DNA of 64,000 nt from Hyphomicrobiales bacterium. GTDB taxonomy: Bacteria > Pseudomonadota > Alphaproteobacteria > Rhizobiales > Beijerinckiaceae. The DNA lies in contig JAIXYZ010000013.1 in NCBI GenBank assembly GCA_027489955.1, positions 186,001 through 250,000 of the forward strand, written 5' to 3'. Position 1 is the stretch's first letter. Every line of letters begins with the position of its first letter. Below are positions 11,094-19,781 of this stretch, piece after piece. The notes below the pieces were generated by a model. The model was not told where the DNA came from and ran no database searches. It worked only from the letters and a program-made list of their open reading frames with translations. The position numbers and the translations under genes are program-made.

Positions 11094-11188
11094 CCGCCCG
11101 GAGCCCGGGGCCGGCCGGTGCCGCGCGCTTGCCCTCGTCCGCCCGCGCCGATACCACTGATCGCCAGCGAACCGTGTCCACGGGCGAG

Positions 11189-14092
11189 ATGCCGTCACAC
11201 ACAATCAGACGCCTGCCGGCCCGGCTTTTCCTGGCCCTGTGCCTCGGCCTGCTGAGCCTGGTTGCGGCCGCGCTGCCCGCCAGCGCGCTGGAATCGGTTC
11301 GCGTTCCGCTCGATTCCCCCGCCCTCGACCTCACCTCCGTCATCGAGCGCTATCGCTCCGACGGCGACCTCATCCAGATCTCCACAGCGCCCGGTCCTGA
11401 CGGGATCGTGCGCCGCATCGCGGTCAAGGCCCGCGAAGGCGCGGCGCGCCCGGACTGGATCGTCTTCGCGCTCACCAACGATTCCGACGAGCAGATGGAC
11501 CGGTTGCTGGTGGCGCCGCGCCACCGGCTGACCGGATCGGGCGTGATCTGGCCTGATCTCGGCAATTCCCGCATCGTCGCCATCACGGCGAGCCAGGGCC
11601 TGCGGCCCGAGCGGGAGGAGAGCCCCGACGCCGACGTGTTCACGATCACCCTCGACCCGGGCACGACCGTGACCTTCGTCGCCGAGCTGCGCACGCCGGA
11701 ACTGCCGCAGCTGACCCTATGGGAGCCCGATGCCTACAAGCAGAAGGTCAACGGCCTCACGCTCTACAAGGGCATCATCATCGGCATCGCGGGCCTGCTC
11801 GCCCTGTTCCTCACCATCGTCTTCGTGGTGAAGGGCGCGGTGATCTTCCCGGCCGCGGCGGCCCTCGCCTGGGCGGTGCTCGCCTATGCCTGCATCGATT
11901 TCGGCTTCTTCCAGCGCATCTTCCCCATCTCCATCGGCACCGAGCGGGTCTACCGCGCCACCGCGGAAGCCGCGCTCGCGGCGACGCTGCTCGTCTTCCT
12001 CTTCGCCTACCTCAACCTGAACCGCTGGCACGTGCGCTACAGCCACGTCACGGCCGGCTGGCTGATCTTCCTCGGCGGCCTCGTCGGCCTCGCGGTCTTC
12101 GATGCGCCGACCGCCGCAGGCGTCGCGCGCATCTCCATCGCCGCGGTCGCAGGCATCGGCTTTGCGCTGGTGATCCACCTGGCGACGCACGGCTTCGACC
12201 GGGCGATCATGCTGATCCCCACCTGGTTCCTCCTGATCGCTTGGGTCACCGCCGCCGGCTTCACGGTGACGGGCCAGCTCGCGCGGGACATCGCGCCCCC
12301 GGCGCTGATCGGCGGGCTCGTCCTCATCGTCATGCTGATCGGGTTCACCGTGATGCAGCACGCCTTTTCCGGCGGCGGCGTCAGCCAGGGCATCACCGGC
12401 GACACGGAGCGCCGCGTCCTGGCGCTGGCGGGGGCGGGCGACATCATCTTCGACTGGGACGTGGTGGCCGACAAGATCTACGTCAGCCCGGAGGCGGAAT
12501 CCTCGCTCGGCCTGCGGCGCGGGGCGCTGGAGGGGCCGGCCTCGGCCTGGCTGGACCTGATCCATCCCTTTGACCGGGACAGGTACGGCGCCACGCTGGA
12601 CGCGGTGCTGGAGCAGCGGCGCGGGCGCATCCACCAGGAATTCCGCCTGCGCGGCGCGTCCGGCACGTTCCACTGGTTCCTGCTCAAGGCCCGGCCGGTC
12701 ATCGGCTCCGACGGCGAGGTCATCCGCGTCGCCGGCACGCTGTCGGACGTCACGGAGGCCAAGAACGCCGAGGAGCGCCTGCTCCACGACGCGGTGCACG
12801 ACAACCTGACGGGCCTGCCCAACCGCGAGCTGTTCCACGACCGGCTCGACGCGGCGCTCGCCTTCGCGCGCCAGGACCCCAAGCTCCTGCCCACCGTGCT
12901 CGTCATCGATTTCGACCGGTTCAAGCAGATCAACGAATCGGTCGGCCTGCCAGCCGGCGATTCCATCCTGCTCACCCTGTCGCGCCGGCTCGGCCGGCTG
13001 CTGCGGCCGCAGGACACGCTGGCCCGCGTCGCCGGCGACGAGTTCGCGGTCATCCTCCTGTCGGAGCGCGACCCCGAGCGGATCATCGCCTTCGCCGACA
13101 CGATCCGCCGCACGATCTCCACGCCCGTGACCTATGCCGACCGGGAAATCTTCCTCACCGCCTCCATCGGCATCGCCCTGTTCGACGCGCAGACGCAGAC
13201 GCGGCGCGACGAATTCATCAAGTCCGCCGAGATCGCCATGGTCCACGCCAAGCGCCAGGGCGGGGACAGGATCGAGATCTTCCGGCCCACGATGCGCGCC
13301 CAGAAGACCGACAAGGTGGCCCTGGAGGCCGACCTGCGGCGCGGCCTGGAGCGCGGCGAGCTCAAGGTCCTGTTCCAGCCCATCGTCCGGCTGGAGGACC
13401 GCACGGTCGCCGGGTTCGAAGCCCTCATGCGCTGGGACCATCCGCGGATGGGGCGGGTGTCGCCCTCGGACTTCATCCCCATCGCAGAGGAGACGGGGCT
13501 CATCGTCGATCTCGGGCTGTTCGTCCTGGACCGGACGGCCCGCGAACTGGCCGCCTGGCAGCGGGCGCTCGACGTCGATCCGCCGATCTTTGCCTCGGTC
13601 AACATCTCCAGCCGCCAGATCCTGCGTCACGACCTCCTGCAGGATGTGAAGACCGTCCTGGCCCGCCACGCCATCTCGCCCGGCTCCCTGAAGCTGGAGC
13701 TCACCGAGAGCCTGGTGATGGAGAACCCCGAATACGCGGCGCAGATCCTGCACCGCATCCGCGACCTGGGCGCGGGTCTGTCGCTGGACGATTTCGGGAC
13801 GGGCTATTCCTCGCTCAGCTACCTGCAGCGCTTCCCGTTCGACACGATCAAGATCGACCAGTCCTTCGTCCGCCAGATCGGCAGCGGCCAGCGGCCGGTC
13901 ATCCTCAATTCCATCGTCACCCTCGCCCACGATCTGGGCATGCAGGTCGTCGCCGAGGGGGCGGAAACGGAATCGGACGCGATCGAGCTCTACCAGCTGG
14001 GCTGCGAATACGCGCAGGGCTTCGCCTTCGGGGAGCCCATGTCGATGCTGGATGCAAGACGCCTGGTCGGCGCGGTGCCGGACGCGGCGTGA
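11189..14092 (+). CDS. Membrane GGDEF/EAL cyclic-di-GMP protein with PAS domain
   Basis: A 967-residue signalling protein. In order: a signal peptide (1-35), a periplasmic sensory region to about 185, seven or eight membrane helices (about 190-400), a PAS domain (about 415-530), GGDEF (about 540-705) and EAL (about 715-960). The GGDEF motif reads AGDEF (615-619), preceded by an intact RxxD inhibitory site (RPQD). The EAL domain keeps E744 (EAL), [26 protein letters not shown] and AEGAETE, so phosphodiesterase activity is expected. Another in-frame ATG at 11090 overlaps the previous stop; 11189 is chosen because it places the signal peptide at the N terminus. Confidence 0.92.
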   Translation: MPSHTIRRLPARLFLALCLGLLSLVAAALPASALESVRVPLDSPALDLTSVIERYRSDGDLIQISTAPGPDGIVRRIAVKAREGAARPDWIVFALTNDSDEQMDRLLVAPRHRLTGSGVIWPDLGNSRIVAITASQGLRPEREESPDADVFTITLDPGTTVTFVAELRTPELPQLTLWEPDAYKQKVNGLTLYKGIIIGIAGLLALFLTIVFVVKGAVIFPAAAALAWAVLAYACIDFGFFQRIFPISIGTERVYRATAEAALAATLLVFLFAYLNLNRWHVRYSHVTAGWLIFLGGLVGLAVFDAPTAAGVARISIAAVAGIGFALVIHLATHGFDRAIMLIPTWFLLIAWVTAAGFTVTGQLARDIAPPALIGGLVLIVMLIGFTVMQHAFSGGGVSQGITGDTERRVLALAGAGDIIFDWDVVADKIYVSPEAESSLGLRRGALEGPASAWLDLIHPFDRDRYGATLDAVLEQRRGRIHQEFRLRGASGTFHWFLLKARPVIGSDGEVIRVAGTLSDVTEAKNAEERLLHDAVHDNLTGLPNRELFHDRLDAALAFARQDPKLLPTVLVIDFDRFKQINESVGLPAGDSILLTLSRRLGRLLRPQDTLARVAGDEFAVILLSERDPERIIAFADTIRRTISTPVTYADREIFLTASIGIALFDAQTQTRRDEFIKSAEIAMVHAKRQGGDRIEIFRPTMRAQKTDKVALEADLRRGLERGELKVLFQPIVRLEDRTVAGFEALMRWDHPRMGRVSPSDFIPIAEETGLIVDLGLFVLDRTARELAAWQRALDVDPPIFASVNISSRQILRHDLLQDVKTVLARHAISPGSLKLELTESLVMENPEYAAQILHRIRDLGAGLSLDDFGTGYSSLSYLQRFPFDTIKIDQSFVRQIGSGQRPVILNSIVTLAHDLGMQVVAEGAETESDAIELYQLGCEYAQGFAFGEPMSMLDARRLVGAVPDAA

Positions 14093-14119
14093 GGGTTAAG
14101 CGCGAAGCCTGGTAGAGTT

Positions 14120-14728
14120 TCAGGCGTGGCCGGCTTCCGCCGACAGCATGGCGGGATCGACGCCGATCTTGCGCAGGGCCCGGTCGTATTTCGTGCCGAG
14201 CGCTGTGTCGAAGATGATGTCCGGATCGGCCGGGCATGTCAGCCAGCCATTGTCCTGGATCTCGCTTTCCAGCTGCCCGGGCGACCAGCCGGCATAGCCC
14301 AGCGCCAGCACCGCGTTGCGCGGGCCGTCTCCGTGGGCGATGGCCTTGAGGATGTCGACCGTCACCGTCAGGCAGACGTCGTCGGCGATGGGCAGCGTCG
14401 AGCTGTCGATGAAGAAGTCCGGGCTGTGCAGCACGAAGCCGCGCCCGCTCTCCACCGGGCCGCCGCGCAGCACGTTGATGCGGTCGACGGGCGGCAGGCG
14501 GATCTGCTCCTCCGCCGTGATGATGTCCAGCTGGAGCAGGAGGTCCGGAAAGACGAGGTTCTCCGCCGCCTTGTTCACGACGATGCCCATGGCGCCTTCG
14601 TCGGAATGGGCGCAGATGTAGATAACCGAGCGCGAGAAGCGCTCGTCGCCCATCCCCGGCATCGCGACCAGCATCTGCCCGTCGAGATAACCTTCGCCTG
14701 CCTTGGTGCTGTACCGGTCGATGCGCAT
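14120..14728 (-). CDS. YqgE/AlgH family protein (UPF0301)
   Basis: A 202-residue cytoplasmic protein of the YqgE/AlgH family. Recognisable segments are [36 protein letters not shown], the [16 protein letters not shown] loop and [16 protein letters not shown]. In Pseudomonas AlgH was linked to alginate regulation, but the general function of the family is unsettled. It is transcribed towards the GGDEF/EAL gene and leaves only 27 nt between the two stops. GGAG lies just upstream of the ATG. Confidence 0.93.
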   Translation of the reverse strand: MRIDRYSTKAGEGYLDGQMLVAMPGMGDERFSRSVIYICAHSDEGAMGIVVNKAAENLVFPDLLLQLDIITAEEQIRLPPVDRINVLRGGPVESGRGFVLHSPDFFIDSSTLPIADDVCLTVTVDILKAIAHGDGPRNAVLALGYAGWSPGQLESEIQDNGWLTCPADPDIIFDTALGTKYDRALRKIGVDPAMLSAEAGHA

Positions 14729-14849
14729 CGCTCCATGCTAGGCTCACCCGCCGCGAATTCAACGCCGATTTGGCGGCAGGGTTTCGTTCCGCTGCGGCGC
14801 GGCGTCACGCAATCGTGGCTCGAACGGCAGGCCTGCCGCGCCTAGATGG

Positions 14850-15698
14850 ATGACGATGATGATGCGTTCCGTGCTCCTCGCCCTGGCTCTTCTCGCCGCG
14901 CCCGCCCTCGCGCGGGCGGACAGCCCGTGGTCGGAGACGCCGAACGCGAAGATGCGCCTCCTCGACGGGGCGGTCGCGCCCGACGGGTCGCGGCTGGCCG
15001 CCATCGAGATCGCGCTGGCTCCGGGCTTCAAGACCTATTGGCGCGAGCCCGGCGAAAGCGGCGTGCCCCCGACCTTCGACTGGTCGGCGTCCGACAACCT
15101 GAAGGGCGCGCAGGTCCTGTTCCCGGCGCCCCGCCGGTTCGAGGACCCCGCCGGCTTTTATCAGGGCTACAAGGCGGGCGTGATCCTGCCCGTGCGCATC
15201 ACGCCCGCAAAGCCGGGGGCTCCGGTGACCCTGGCCCTCAAGCTCGACTATGCCGTCTGCGAGAAGATCTGCATTCCCGTGCGGGGCGAGGCGCGCCTGA
15301 CGCTTCCCGCCGCCCCCGCCGGCTCCAGCCCCCGGGTCGCCGCTGCCCTGGCCGCCGTGCCCGTGCCCCAGGCGCCGGCGGAGCCCGGGGACCTGACGGT
15401 CGGGTCCGCGTCGTTCGAGAGCCGCGCCGCCTTGCGCGTCCTCGTCTCGGTGCCCGATGCCGAGCCCAAGGCCGAGATCTTCGTGGAAGGCCCGTCCGGC
15501 TGGTTCTTCGGCAAGCCCGAGCGGCAACCCTCGCTGTCGCCGGTCCAGGGCGGCTCGGGCCGTCCGCTGGCCTTCATCGTGCCGGCCGAGCCCCCTGCCG
15601 ATGCGGCGGGGCCGGTGACGCTGCGCGTCACGCTGGTGGCGGGCGAAAGGGCGGTCGAGAGCGAATTGCCCCTCGACGTTCCGGCCAAGGCTCCCTAA
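14850..15698 (+). CDS. Periplasmic DsbD/ScsB N-terminal-domain protein
   Basis: A 282-residue exported protein with a signal peptide at residues 1-24 (ending ALARADS). The N-terminal domain matches the alpha domain of DsbD/ScsB: GFKTYWREPGESGVPPTFDW, FPAPRRFEDPAGFYQGYK and the redox pair in LDYAVCEKICIPVRG (CxxxC). No membrane beta domain or C-terminal thioredoxin domain follows, so it is a free alpha domain that would need a separate membrane partner. It is divergent from yqgE and is followed 43 nt later by a peroxiredoxin. Several ATGs cluster at 14850-14862; the first is used. Confidence 0.85.
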   Translation: MTMMMRSVLLALALLAAPALARADSPWSETPNAKMRLLDGAVAPDGSRLAAIEIALAPGFKTYWREPGESGVPPTFDWSASDNLKGAQVLFPAPRRFEDPAGFYQGYKAGVILPVRITPAKPGAPVTLALKLDYAVCEKICIPVRGEARLTLPAAPAGSSPRVAAALAAVPVPQAPAEPGDLTVGSASFESRAALRVLVSVPDAEPKAEIFVEGPSGWFFGKPERQPSLSPVQGGSGRPLAFIVPAEPPADAAGPVTLRVTLVAGERAVESELPLDVPAKAP

Positions 15699-15741
15699 GT
15701 CAGGGCACGCGTCCCGCGACCCAGATTTCGGAGAGACAAGC

Positions 15742-16227
15742 ATGACGATCAGTGTCGGCGACCGCCTGCCCCAGGCCACCTTCCGCGTGATGACGGCCGA
15801 TGGGCCGCAGGCCCGCTCCACCGACGACGTGTTCTCCGGCCGCAAGGTGGTGCTGTTCGCCGTGCCGGGCGCCTTCACGCCCACCTGCAACAACAACCAT
15901 CTGCCCGGCTTTCTCGCCCGCCGCGACGAGATCCTCGCCAAGGGCGTGGATGCCATCGCCGTGACCGGCGTCAACGACGTCTTCGTCATGAACGCCTGGG
16001 CCAAGCAGTCCGGCGGCGAAGGCAAGATCGAGTTCCTGGCCGACGGAAACGGCGACTTCGCCCGCGCTCTGGGCCTTGCCTTCGACGGGTCGGGCTTCGG
16101 CCTCGGCACGCGCTCCCAGCGCTATGCCATGCTGGTCGATGACGGCGAGGTGAAGGTCCTCAACGTCGAGGATTCGCCCGGCAAGGCCGATGCGTCCGGC
16201 GCGGATGCGCTGATTTCCAAGCTCTGA
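15742..16227 (+). CDS. Peroxiredoxin (Prx5 type)
   Basis: A thiol peroxidase that reduces hydrogen peroxide and organic peroxides. The 161-residue protein has the Prx5 active site PGAFTPTCNNNHLPGF with peroxidatic C49 and the upstream Pro and Thr that shape the pocket; the catalytic Arg is in GTRSQRYAMLVDDG. I see no second cysteine in the usual resolving positions, so it probably uses glutathione/glutaredoxin or another external thiol. GGAGAGACAAGC precedes the ATG. Confidence 0.94.
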   Translation: MTISVGDRLPQATFRVMTADGPQARSTDDVFSGRKVVLFAVPGAFTPTCNNNHLPGFLARRDEILAKGVDAIAVTGVNDVFVMNAWAKQSGGEGKIEFLADGNGDFARALGLAFDGSGFGLGTRSQRYAMLVDDGEVKVLNVEDSPGKADASGADALISKL

Positions 16228-16231
16228 CCCG

Positions 16232-17008
16232 ATGGTCGAACCGGCCTCCGTCGTTCTCGATCCGCGAACGACGGAGGCCGTCGTCTTCGATGCCTATGGC
16301 ACGCTATTCGACGTCCACGCCGCCGTGATGGCGCGGGCGGACGCCATCGGTCCGCAGGCGCGGGCGTTGTCGGACCTGTGGCGCGCCAAGCAGCTCGAAT
16401 ATTCCTGGGTCTACAGTCTGGCGGGCCGCTACGTGCCGTTCTGGACGCTCACCGAGCGCGCGCTCCACGCGCTGGCGCGCTATCCCGCCGTCGATTCCGG
16501 CATCCGCAAAACACTCCTAGCCGCCTATCGGGAACTGGACGCCTTCGCCGATGCCGCGCCGTGCCTGGAGCGGCTGCGCGCGGGCGGGCTGAAGACGGCG
16601 ATCCTTTCCAACGGCGATCCCGCCATGCTGGCGGACGCGGTGGCCGCGGCGGGCTTCGCCACGCGGTTCGACGCGGTGATCTCCGTGGAGGATGCGCAGG
16701 TCTTCAAGACGGCCCCGGACGCCTACCGCCTCGTGGAAGCGCGGATCGGCGTTCCGGCGCAGCGCACCCTCTTCGTGTCGTCCAACCGCTGGGACGTGGC
16801 GGGCGCCGCCGCGTTCGGGCTGGCTCCGGTCTGGATCAACCGGGCGGGGCTGCCGGACGAATATCCCGACCTGCCGCCCGTCGCCATCGTCGCTTCGCTC
16901 GACGCCCTTTGCCTCAGCCCTTCAGGAAGAAGTCCCGCAAGGCGGCCAGGGTCTCCTCCGGCGCCTCCTCGGCGAGGTAATGGCCGGAGGGCACGGCACG
17001 CGCGGTGA
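16232..17008 (+). CDS. Haloacid dehalogenase type II (L-2-haloacid dehalogenase)
   Basis: A HAD-superfamily hydrolase that swaps halide for hydroxyl on 2-haloalkanoic acids. All active-site residues of characterised L-2-haloacid dehalogenases are in place: nucleophile D20 and T24 (DAYGTLFD), R51 (LWRAKQLEYSW), S126 and N127 (LSNGDP), K159 (VFKTAPDAY), Y165, and S183, N185 and D188 (SSNRWDVAGA). This makes a true dehalogenase more likely than a generic phosphatase. The frame is 258 codons, about 30 longer than the family norm, and its last 95 nt lie over the 3' end of the opposite-strand dehalogenase gene. It begins 4 nt after the peroxiredoxin stop. Confidence 0.9.
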   Translation: MVEPASVVLDPRTTEAVVFDAYGTLFDVHAAVMARADAIGPQARALSDLWRAKQLEYSWVYSLAGRYVPFWTLTERALHALARYPAVDSGIRKTLLAAYRELDAFADAAPCLERLRAGGLKTAILSNGDPAMLADAVAAAGFATRFDAVISVEDAQVFKTAPDAYRLVEARIGVPAQRTLFVSSNRWDVAGAAAFGLAPVWINRAGLPDEYPDLPPVAIVASLDALCLSPSGRSPARRPGSPPAPPRRGNGRRARHAR

Positions 17009-17777
17009 CATCGTCCGCCCATTCCCGCCAGATGGCCTCCATGTCCGGATACCAGCGGCCGATGGGGCCCTTGCTCCCCCACAGGGCCAGCAGCGGACAG
17101 GCGATCCTCGTCCGGCCGCGATCGGCCTCGTCGAGCGCCCGGTCGATGCCGATGCCGGCGCGGTAATCCTCGCACATGGCGTGGACGGTGGCCGGATCGC
17201 GGATGGCCTCGCGGTAATCGGCTATGGCCTGCGGCGCGAAGAAGGCCGTGCCGTTGCGGAAATAGAAAAGCTCGGGATCGGCCGCGATCAGCCGTTCCGG
17301 CACCGGATGCGGCTGGGCCAGGAAGAACCAGTGCCAGTAGCCCATGGCGAAGGCCATGTCGGTCCGGGCGAAATGCTCGGCCGTCGGCAGGATGTCGAGA
17401 ACCGCGAGGCGGGTGACGGCATCGGGATGGTCGAGCGCCAGCCGGTAGGCTACGCGCCCGCCGCGGTCATGGCCGGCGACCGCGAAGCGCCCGAAGCCGA
17501 AATGGTTCATCAGCGCGATCTGGTCCCGCGCCATCGCGCGCTTGGAATAGGGCGCGTGATCGGCCGAGGTCGGCGGCTTGGAAGAACGGCCGTAGCCGCG
17601 CAGGTCCGGGGCGATGACGGTGAAGTCGCGGGCGAGGTCATCCGCGATCTTCCCCCACATCATGTGCGTCTGCGGATGGCCATGCAGCAGCAGGAGCGGC
17701 GGGCCTGACCCGCCGTGCCGCACGCGCAGCTCCGCTTCCCCGGTTGAGACCCGCGAGAGCGAGAAGGCCTCGAACAT
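16914..17777 (-). CDS. Alpha/beta hydrolase, haloacetate (fluoroacetate) dehalogenase-like
   Basis: A 287-residue alpha/beta hydrolase. It aligns by eye with fluoroacetate dehalogenases such as the Rhodopseudomonas palustris enzyme: nucleophile D104 in GHDRGGR, with the two carboxylate-binding arginines R105 and R108, acid D128, halide-pocket H149 and W150 (GYWHWFF), Y205 (CEDYRAG) and base H266 (SGHYLAEEAPEET). The HGHPQTHMMW oxyanion region is also typical. It starts 15 nt after the cysK stop on the same strand and overlaps the opposing HAD dehalogenase gene by 95 nt. Fluoroacetate versus chloroacetate preference cannot be read from sequence; an epoxide-hydrolase-like role is less likely given H149/W150. 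Confidence 0.88.
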   Translation of the reverse strand: MFEAFSLSRVSTGEAELRVRHGGSGPPLLLLHGHPQTHMMWGKIADDLARDFTVIAPDLRGYGRSSKPPTSADHAPYSKRAMARDQIALMNHFGFGRFAVAGHDRGGRVAYRLALDHPDAVTRLAVLDILPTAEHFARTDMAFAMGYWHWFFLAQPHPVPERLIAADPELFYFRNGTAFFAPQAIADYREAIRDPATVHAMCEDYRAGIGIDRALDEADRGRTRIACPLLALWGSKGPIGRWYPDMEAIWREWADDVTARAVPSGHYLAEEAPEETLAALRDFFLKG

Positions 17778-17792
17778 CGCGGGTCCTTTCGG

Positions 17793-18764
17793 TCAGAGAC
17801 CCTCGAACAGGGCGGTCGACAGGTAGCGCTCGGCGAAGGACGGGATGATGATCACGATGTTCTTGCCCGCCGCGTCCGGCCGCGCGCCGATCTCCAGAGC
17901 CGCCGCGACCGCCGCGCCGGACGAGATGCCGACAGGGATGCCCTCGATCCGCGCCACCAGCCGCGCTGTGTCGAACGCGGTCTGGTTGCCGACGGTGACG
18001 ACCTCGTCGATCACGCCGCGGTCCAGCACATCCGGCACGAAGCCCGCGCCGATGCCCTGGATCTTGTGCGGGCCGGCATTGCCGCCGGACAGGACGGGGG
18101 AATCCTCCGGCTCGACCGCGATGATCTTCAGCGTCGGCCGGCGGGGCTTCAGTACCTGGCTGACGCCGGTGATCGTGCCGCCCGTGCCGATGCCCGAGAC
18201 GAAATAGTCGACCTCGCCGCCGGTATCGGTCCAGATCTCCTCGGCCGTCGTCTTGCGGTGGATTTCGGGGTTCGCCGGGTTGCGGAACTGCTGCGGGATC
18301 ACCGCGCCCGGGATCGAGGCCTTGAGCTCCTCGGCCCGCGCAATGGCGCCGCGCATGCCCAGCGGCCCGGGCGTCAGCTCCAGCTCCGCGCCGAGCAGCG
18401 CCAGCATCTTGCGGCGCTCGATCGACATGGTCTCGGGCATGACGAGGATCAGGCGGTAGCCGCGCGCCGCGGCGACGAAGGCGAGCGCGATGCCGGTATT
18501 GCCCGAGGTCGGCTCGATCAGGGTGCCGCCCGGCTTGATCTCGCCGGCGGCCTCCATCGCGTCGATCATGTTGACGCCGATGCGGTCCTTCACGCTCGAG
18601 ATCGGATTGAAGAATTCCAGCTTGGCCAAGAGGTTCGCCTGGATGTTCTTGGCCTTGGCCAGGCGGTTCAGCCGCACGATGGGCGTGTTGCCGATCGTGT
18701 CGGTGATCGAATCGTAGATCCGGCCGCGGCCGGGCTTGGCGTTCGGGTTGAGATGATCGGCCAT
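17793..18764 (-). CDS. cysK: Cysteine synthase A (O-acetylserine sulfhydrylase)
   Basis: Makes cysteine from O-acetylserine and sulfide with pyridoxal phosphate. The 323-residue protein shows [15 protein letters not shown], the PLP lysine in [11 protein letters not shown], the substrate loop [13 protein letters not shown], the phosphate loop [13 protein letters not shown] and [14 protein letters not shown] at 18764 is chosen over an upstream frame start at 18827 because AGGAG sits 10 nt before it and homologues begin here. It lies downstream of an Rrf2 regulator, with a perfect palindrome between them. Confidence 0.97.
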   Translation of the reverse strand: MADHLNPNAKPGRGRIYDSITDTIGNTPIVRLNRLAKAKNIQANLLAKLEFFNPISSVKDRIGVNMIDAMEAAGEIKPGGTLIEPTSGNTGIALAFVAAARGYRLILVMPETMSIERRKMLALLGAELELTPGPLGMRGAIARAEELKASIPGAVIPQQFRNPANPEIHRKTTAEEIWTDTGGEVDYFVSGIGTGGTITGVSQVLKPRRPTLKIIAVEPEDSPVLSGGNAGPHKIQGIGAGFVPDVLDRGVIDEVVTVGNQTAFDTARLVARIEGIPVGISSGAAVAAALEIGARPDAAGKNIVIIIPSFAERYLSTALFEGL

Positions 18765-18786
18765 GGCGTGAAGGCTCCTGTCGTTC

Positions 18787-18817
18787 GTGTCCGGGAGCTT
18801 ATGTACGCGTCCCGTGG
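18787..18817 (-). promoter_or_regulatory. Putative cysK promoter overlapping the palindrome
   Basis: Reading the minus strand towards cysK, TTGAAT lies inside the palindrome at 18818-18832 and TACATA/CATAAG follows after 16 to 18 nt, a plausible sigma-70 pair. A repressor on the palindrome would cover the -35 element. The span given covers the -10 side and the region just downstream of the palindrome. The call is motif-based. Confidence 0.35.
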
Positions 18818-18832
18818 GAATATTCAATATTC
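18818..18832. promoter_or_regulatory. Perfect 15-bp palindrome, candidate Rrf2 operator
   Basis: GAATATTCAATATTC is a perfect inverted repeat with 7-bp arms around a single C. It is strikingly AT-rich in this GC-rich region. It lies 6 nt downstream of the rrf2 stop codon and 54 nt upstream of the cysK ATG, overlapping a likely -35 element. Dyad AT-rich sites are typical of Rrf2-family operators, so control of cysK by the neighbouring regulator is inferred. Confidence 0.6.
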
Positions 18833-18838
18833 ACAATT

Positions 18839-19291
18839 TCAGATGGTGAAATCCAGCGGCCGGGTTCCGGCGCCGAAGACCTCCCGTTCTTCGGCCGCCT
18901 TGCACATCTCGTCCACCGTCACCTTGTCGAGCTCGGCGAGGAAGGCGCGGCTGGCGCCCGCCACGATCGGCCCGACCACGATGTCCACGAGCTTGGAATC
19001 GGGCACGGGCGGCATCGCGTCCTCCCCGGTCGCCTGCATGGCCGCGCGCACGATGTCGCCCGCCGTGACGCGGCGCCTCTCCCGCGCGAACTCGTAGCCG
19101 CCGCGCGGACCGCGCACGCCCTTCAGGATGCCGGCCTTCACCAGGGCCTGGAGCATGGTCTCCAGGTGCCGTGGCGGCAGCTGGTGGCGCGCGGCGAGCA
19201 CCTTGGCGGACACCGGCGAGGGCCGGGCATGCAGCGCGATGTCCACCACCGCCGCGATGGCGAGGAGGCTGCGTCGGGAGAGCAGGATCAT
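18839..19291 (-). CDS. Rrf2 family transcriptional regulator, cysK-linked
   Basis: A 150-residue winged-helix regulator with the Rrf2 core: LLSRRSLLAIAAVVDIAL, the recognition helix region LPPRHLETMLQALVKAGIL and the wing GVRGPRGGYEFARE. Only one cysteine is visible (DEMCKAAEE), so the three-Cys iron-sulfur site of IscR, NsrR or RirA is absent. That leaves a CymR-like type, which in Firmicutes controls cysteine genes together with CysK. ATG at 19291 is chosen for its GGAGG site 6 nt upstream. It sits between dut and cysK on the same strand. Confidence 0.9.
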   Translation of the reverse strand: MILLSRRSLLAIAAVVDIALHARPSPVSAKVLAARHQLPPRHLETMLQALVKAGILKGVRGPRGGYEFARERRRVTAGDIVRAAMQATGEDAMPPVPDSKLVDIVVGPIVAGASRAFLAELDKVTVDEMCKAAEEREVFGAGTRPLDFTI

Positions 19292-19313
19292 GAAAGCCTC
19301 CGGAAGGAACGTG

Positions 19314-19781
19314 TCATCGCGCGGCCGTGCCCGTGGAGCCGAAGCCGCCCGATCCGCGTAAGGTCTCGTCGAGCGCATCGACCAGGACGGGCCTCGCCTG
19401 CACCACGGCCGCCACGACGAGCTGGGCGATGCGCATGCCGCGCGTGACCGCGAAGGGCTCAGCGCCGTGGTTCACCAGGATGACGCCGACCTCGCCGCGA
19501 TAATCGGCGTCGATCGTGCCCGGCGCGTTGAGCACGGTGACCCCATGCCGGAGCGCGAGGCCCGAACGCGGCCGCACCTGCGCCTCGAAGCCTTCGGGGA
19601 CGGCAATGGCGATGCCCGTCGGCACCAGGAGCCGTGCGCCGGGCTCGATCACCAGCACCTCGTGCTCGCCGATGGCGGCCGAAAGGTCCATCCCGGCCGC
19701 CTGCGCGGACGCATAGGCCGGCGGCTCCAGTCCCGCCCCGTGCGGCAGGATCCGCAGCGGCAGGGCGATGCCGGCGCTCAC
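19314..19781 (-). CDS. dut: dUTP diphosphatase
   Basis: Hydrolyses dUTP to dUMP and pyrophosphate, keeping uracil out of DNA and feeding thymidylate synthesis. The 155-residue trimeric-type dUTPase has all five motifs: [41 protein letters not shown] and the C-terminal GSGGFGSTG. It overlaps coaBC by 4 nt, the coaBC-dut arrangement found in many Proteobacteria. Confidence 0.97.
   Translation of the reverse strand: MSAGIALPLRILPHGAGLEPPAYASAQAAGMDLSAAIGEHEVLVIEPGARLLVPTGIAIAVPEGFEAQVRPRSGLALRHGVTVLNAPGTIDADYRGEVGVILVNHGAEPFAVTRGMRIAQLVVAAVVQARPVLVDALDETLRGSGGFGSTGTAAR

Noticed and set aside
13017-13060. AGDEF read as an inactive GGDEF
   Set aside because: A/GGDEF variants can be active and the surrounding RxxD site is kept, so I do not call the domain dead.
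16914-17008. Frameshift in the HAD dehalogenase
   Set aside because: No break is seen in the conserved part; a simple extension across the convergent junction explains the length.
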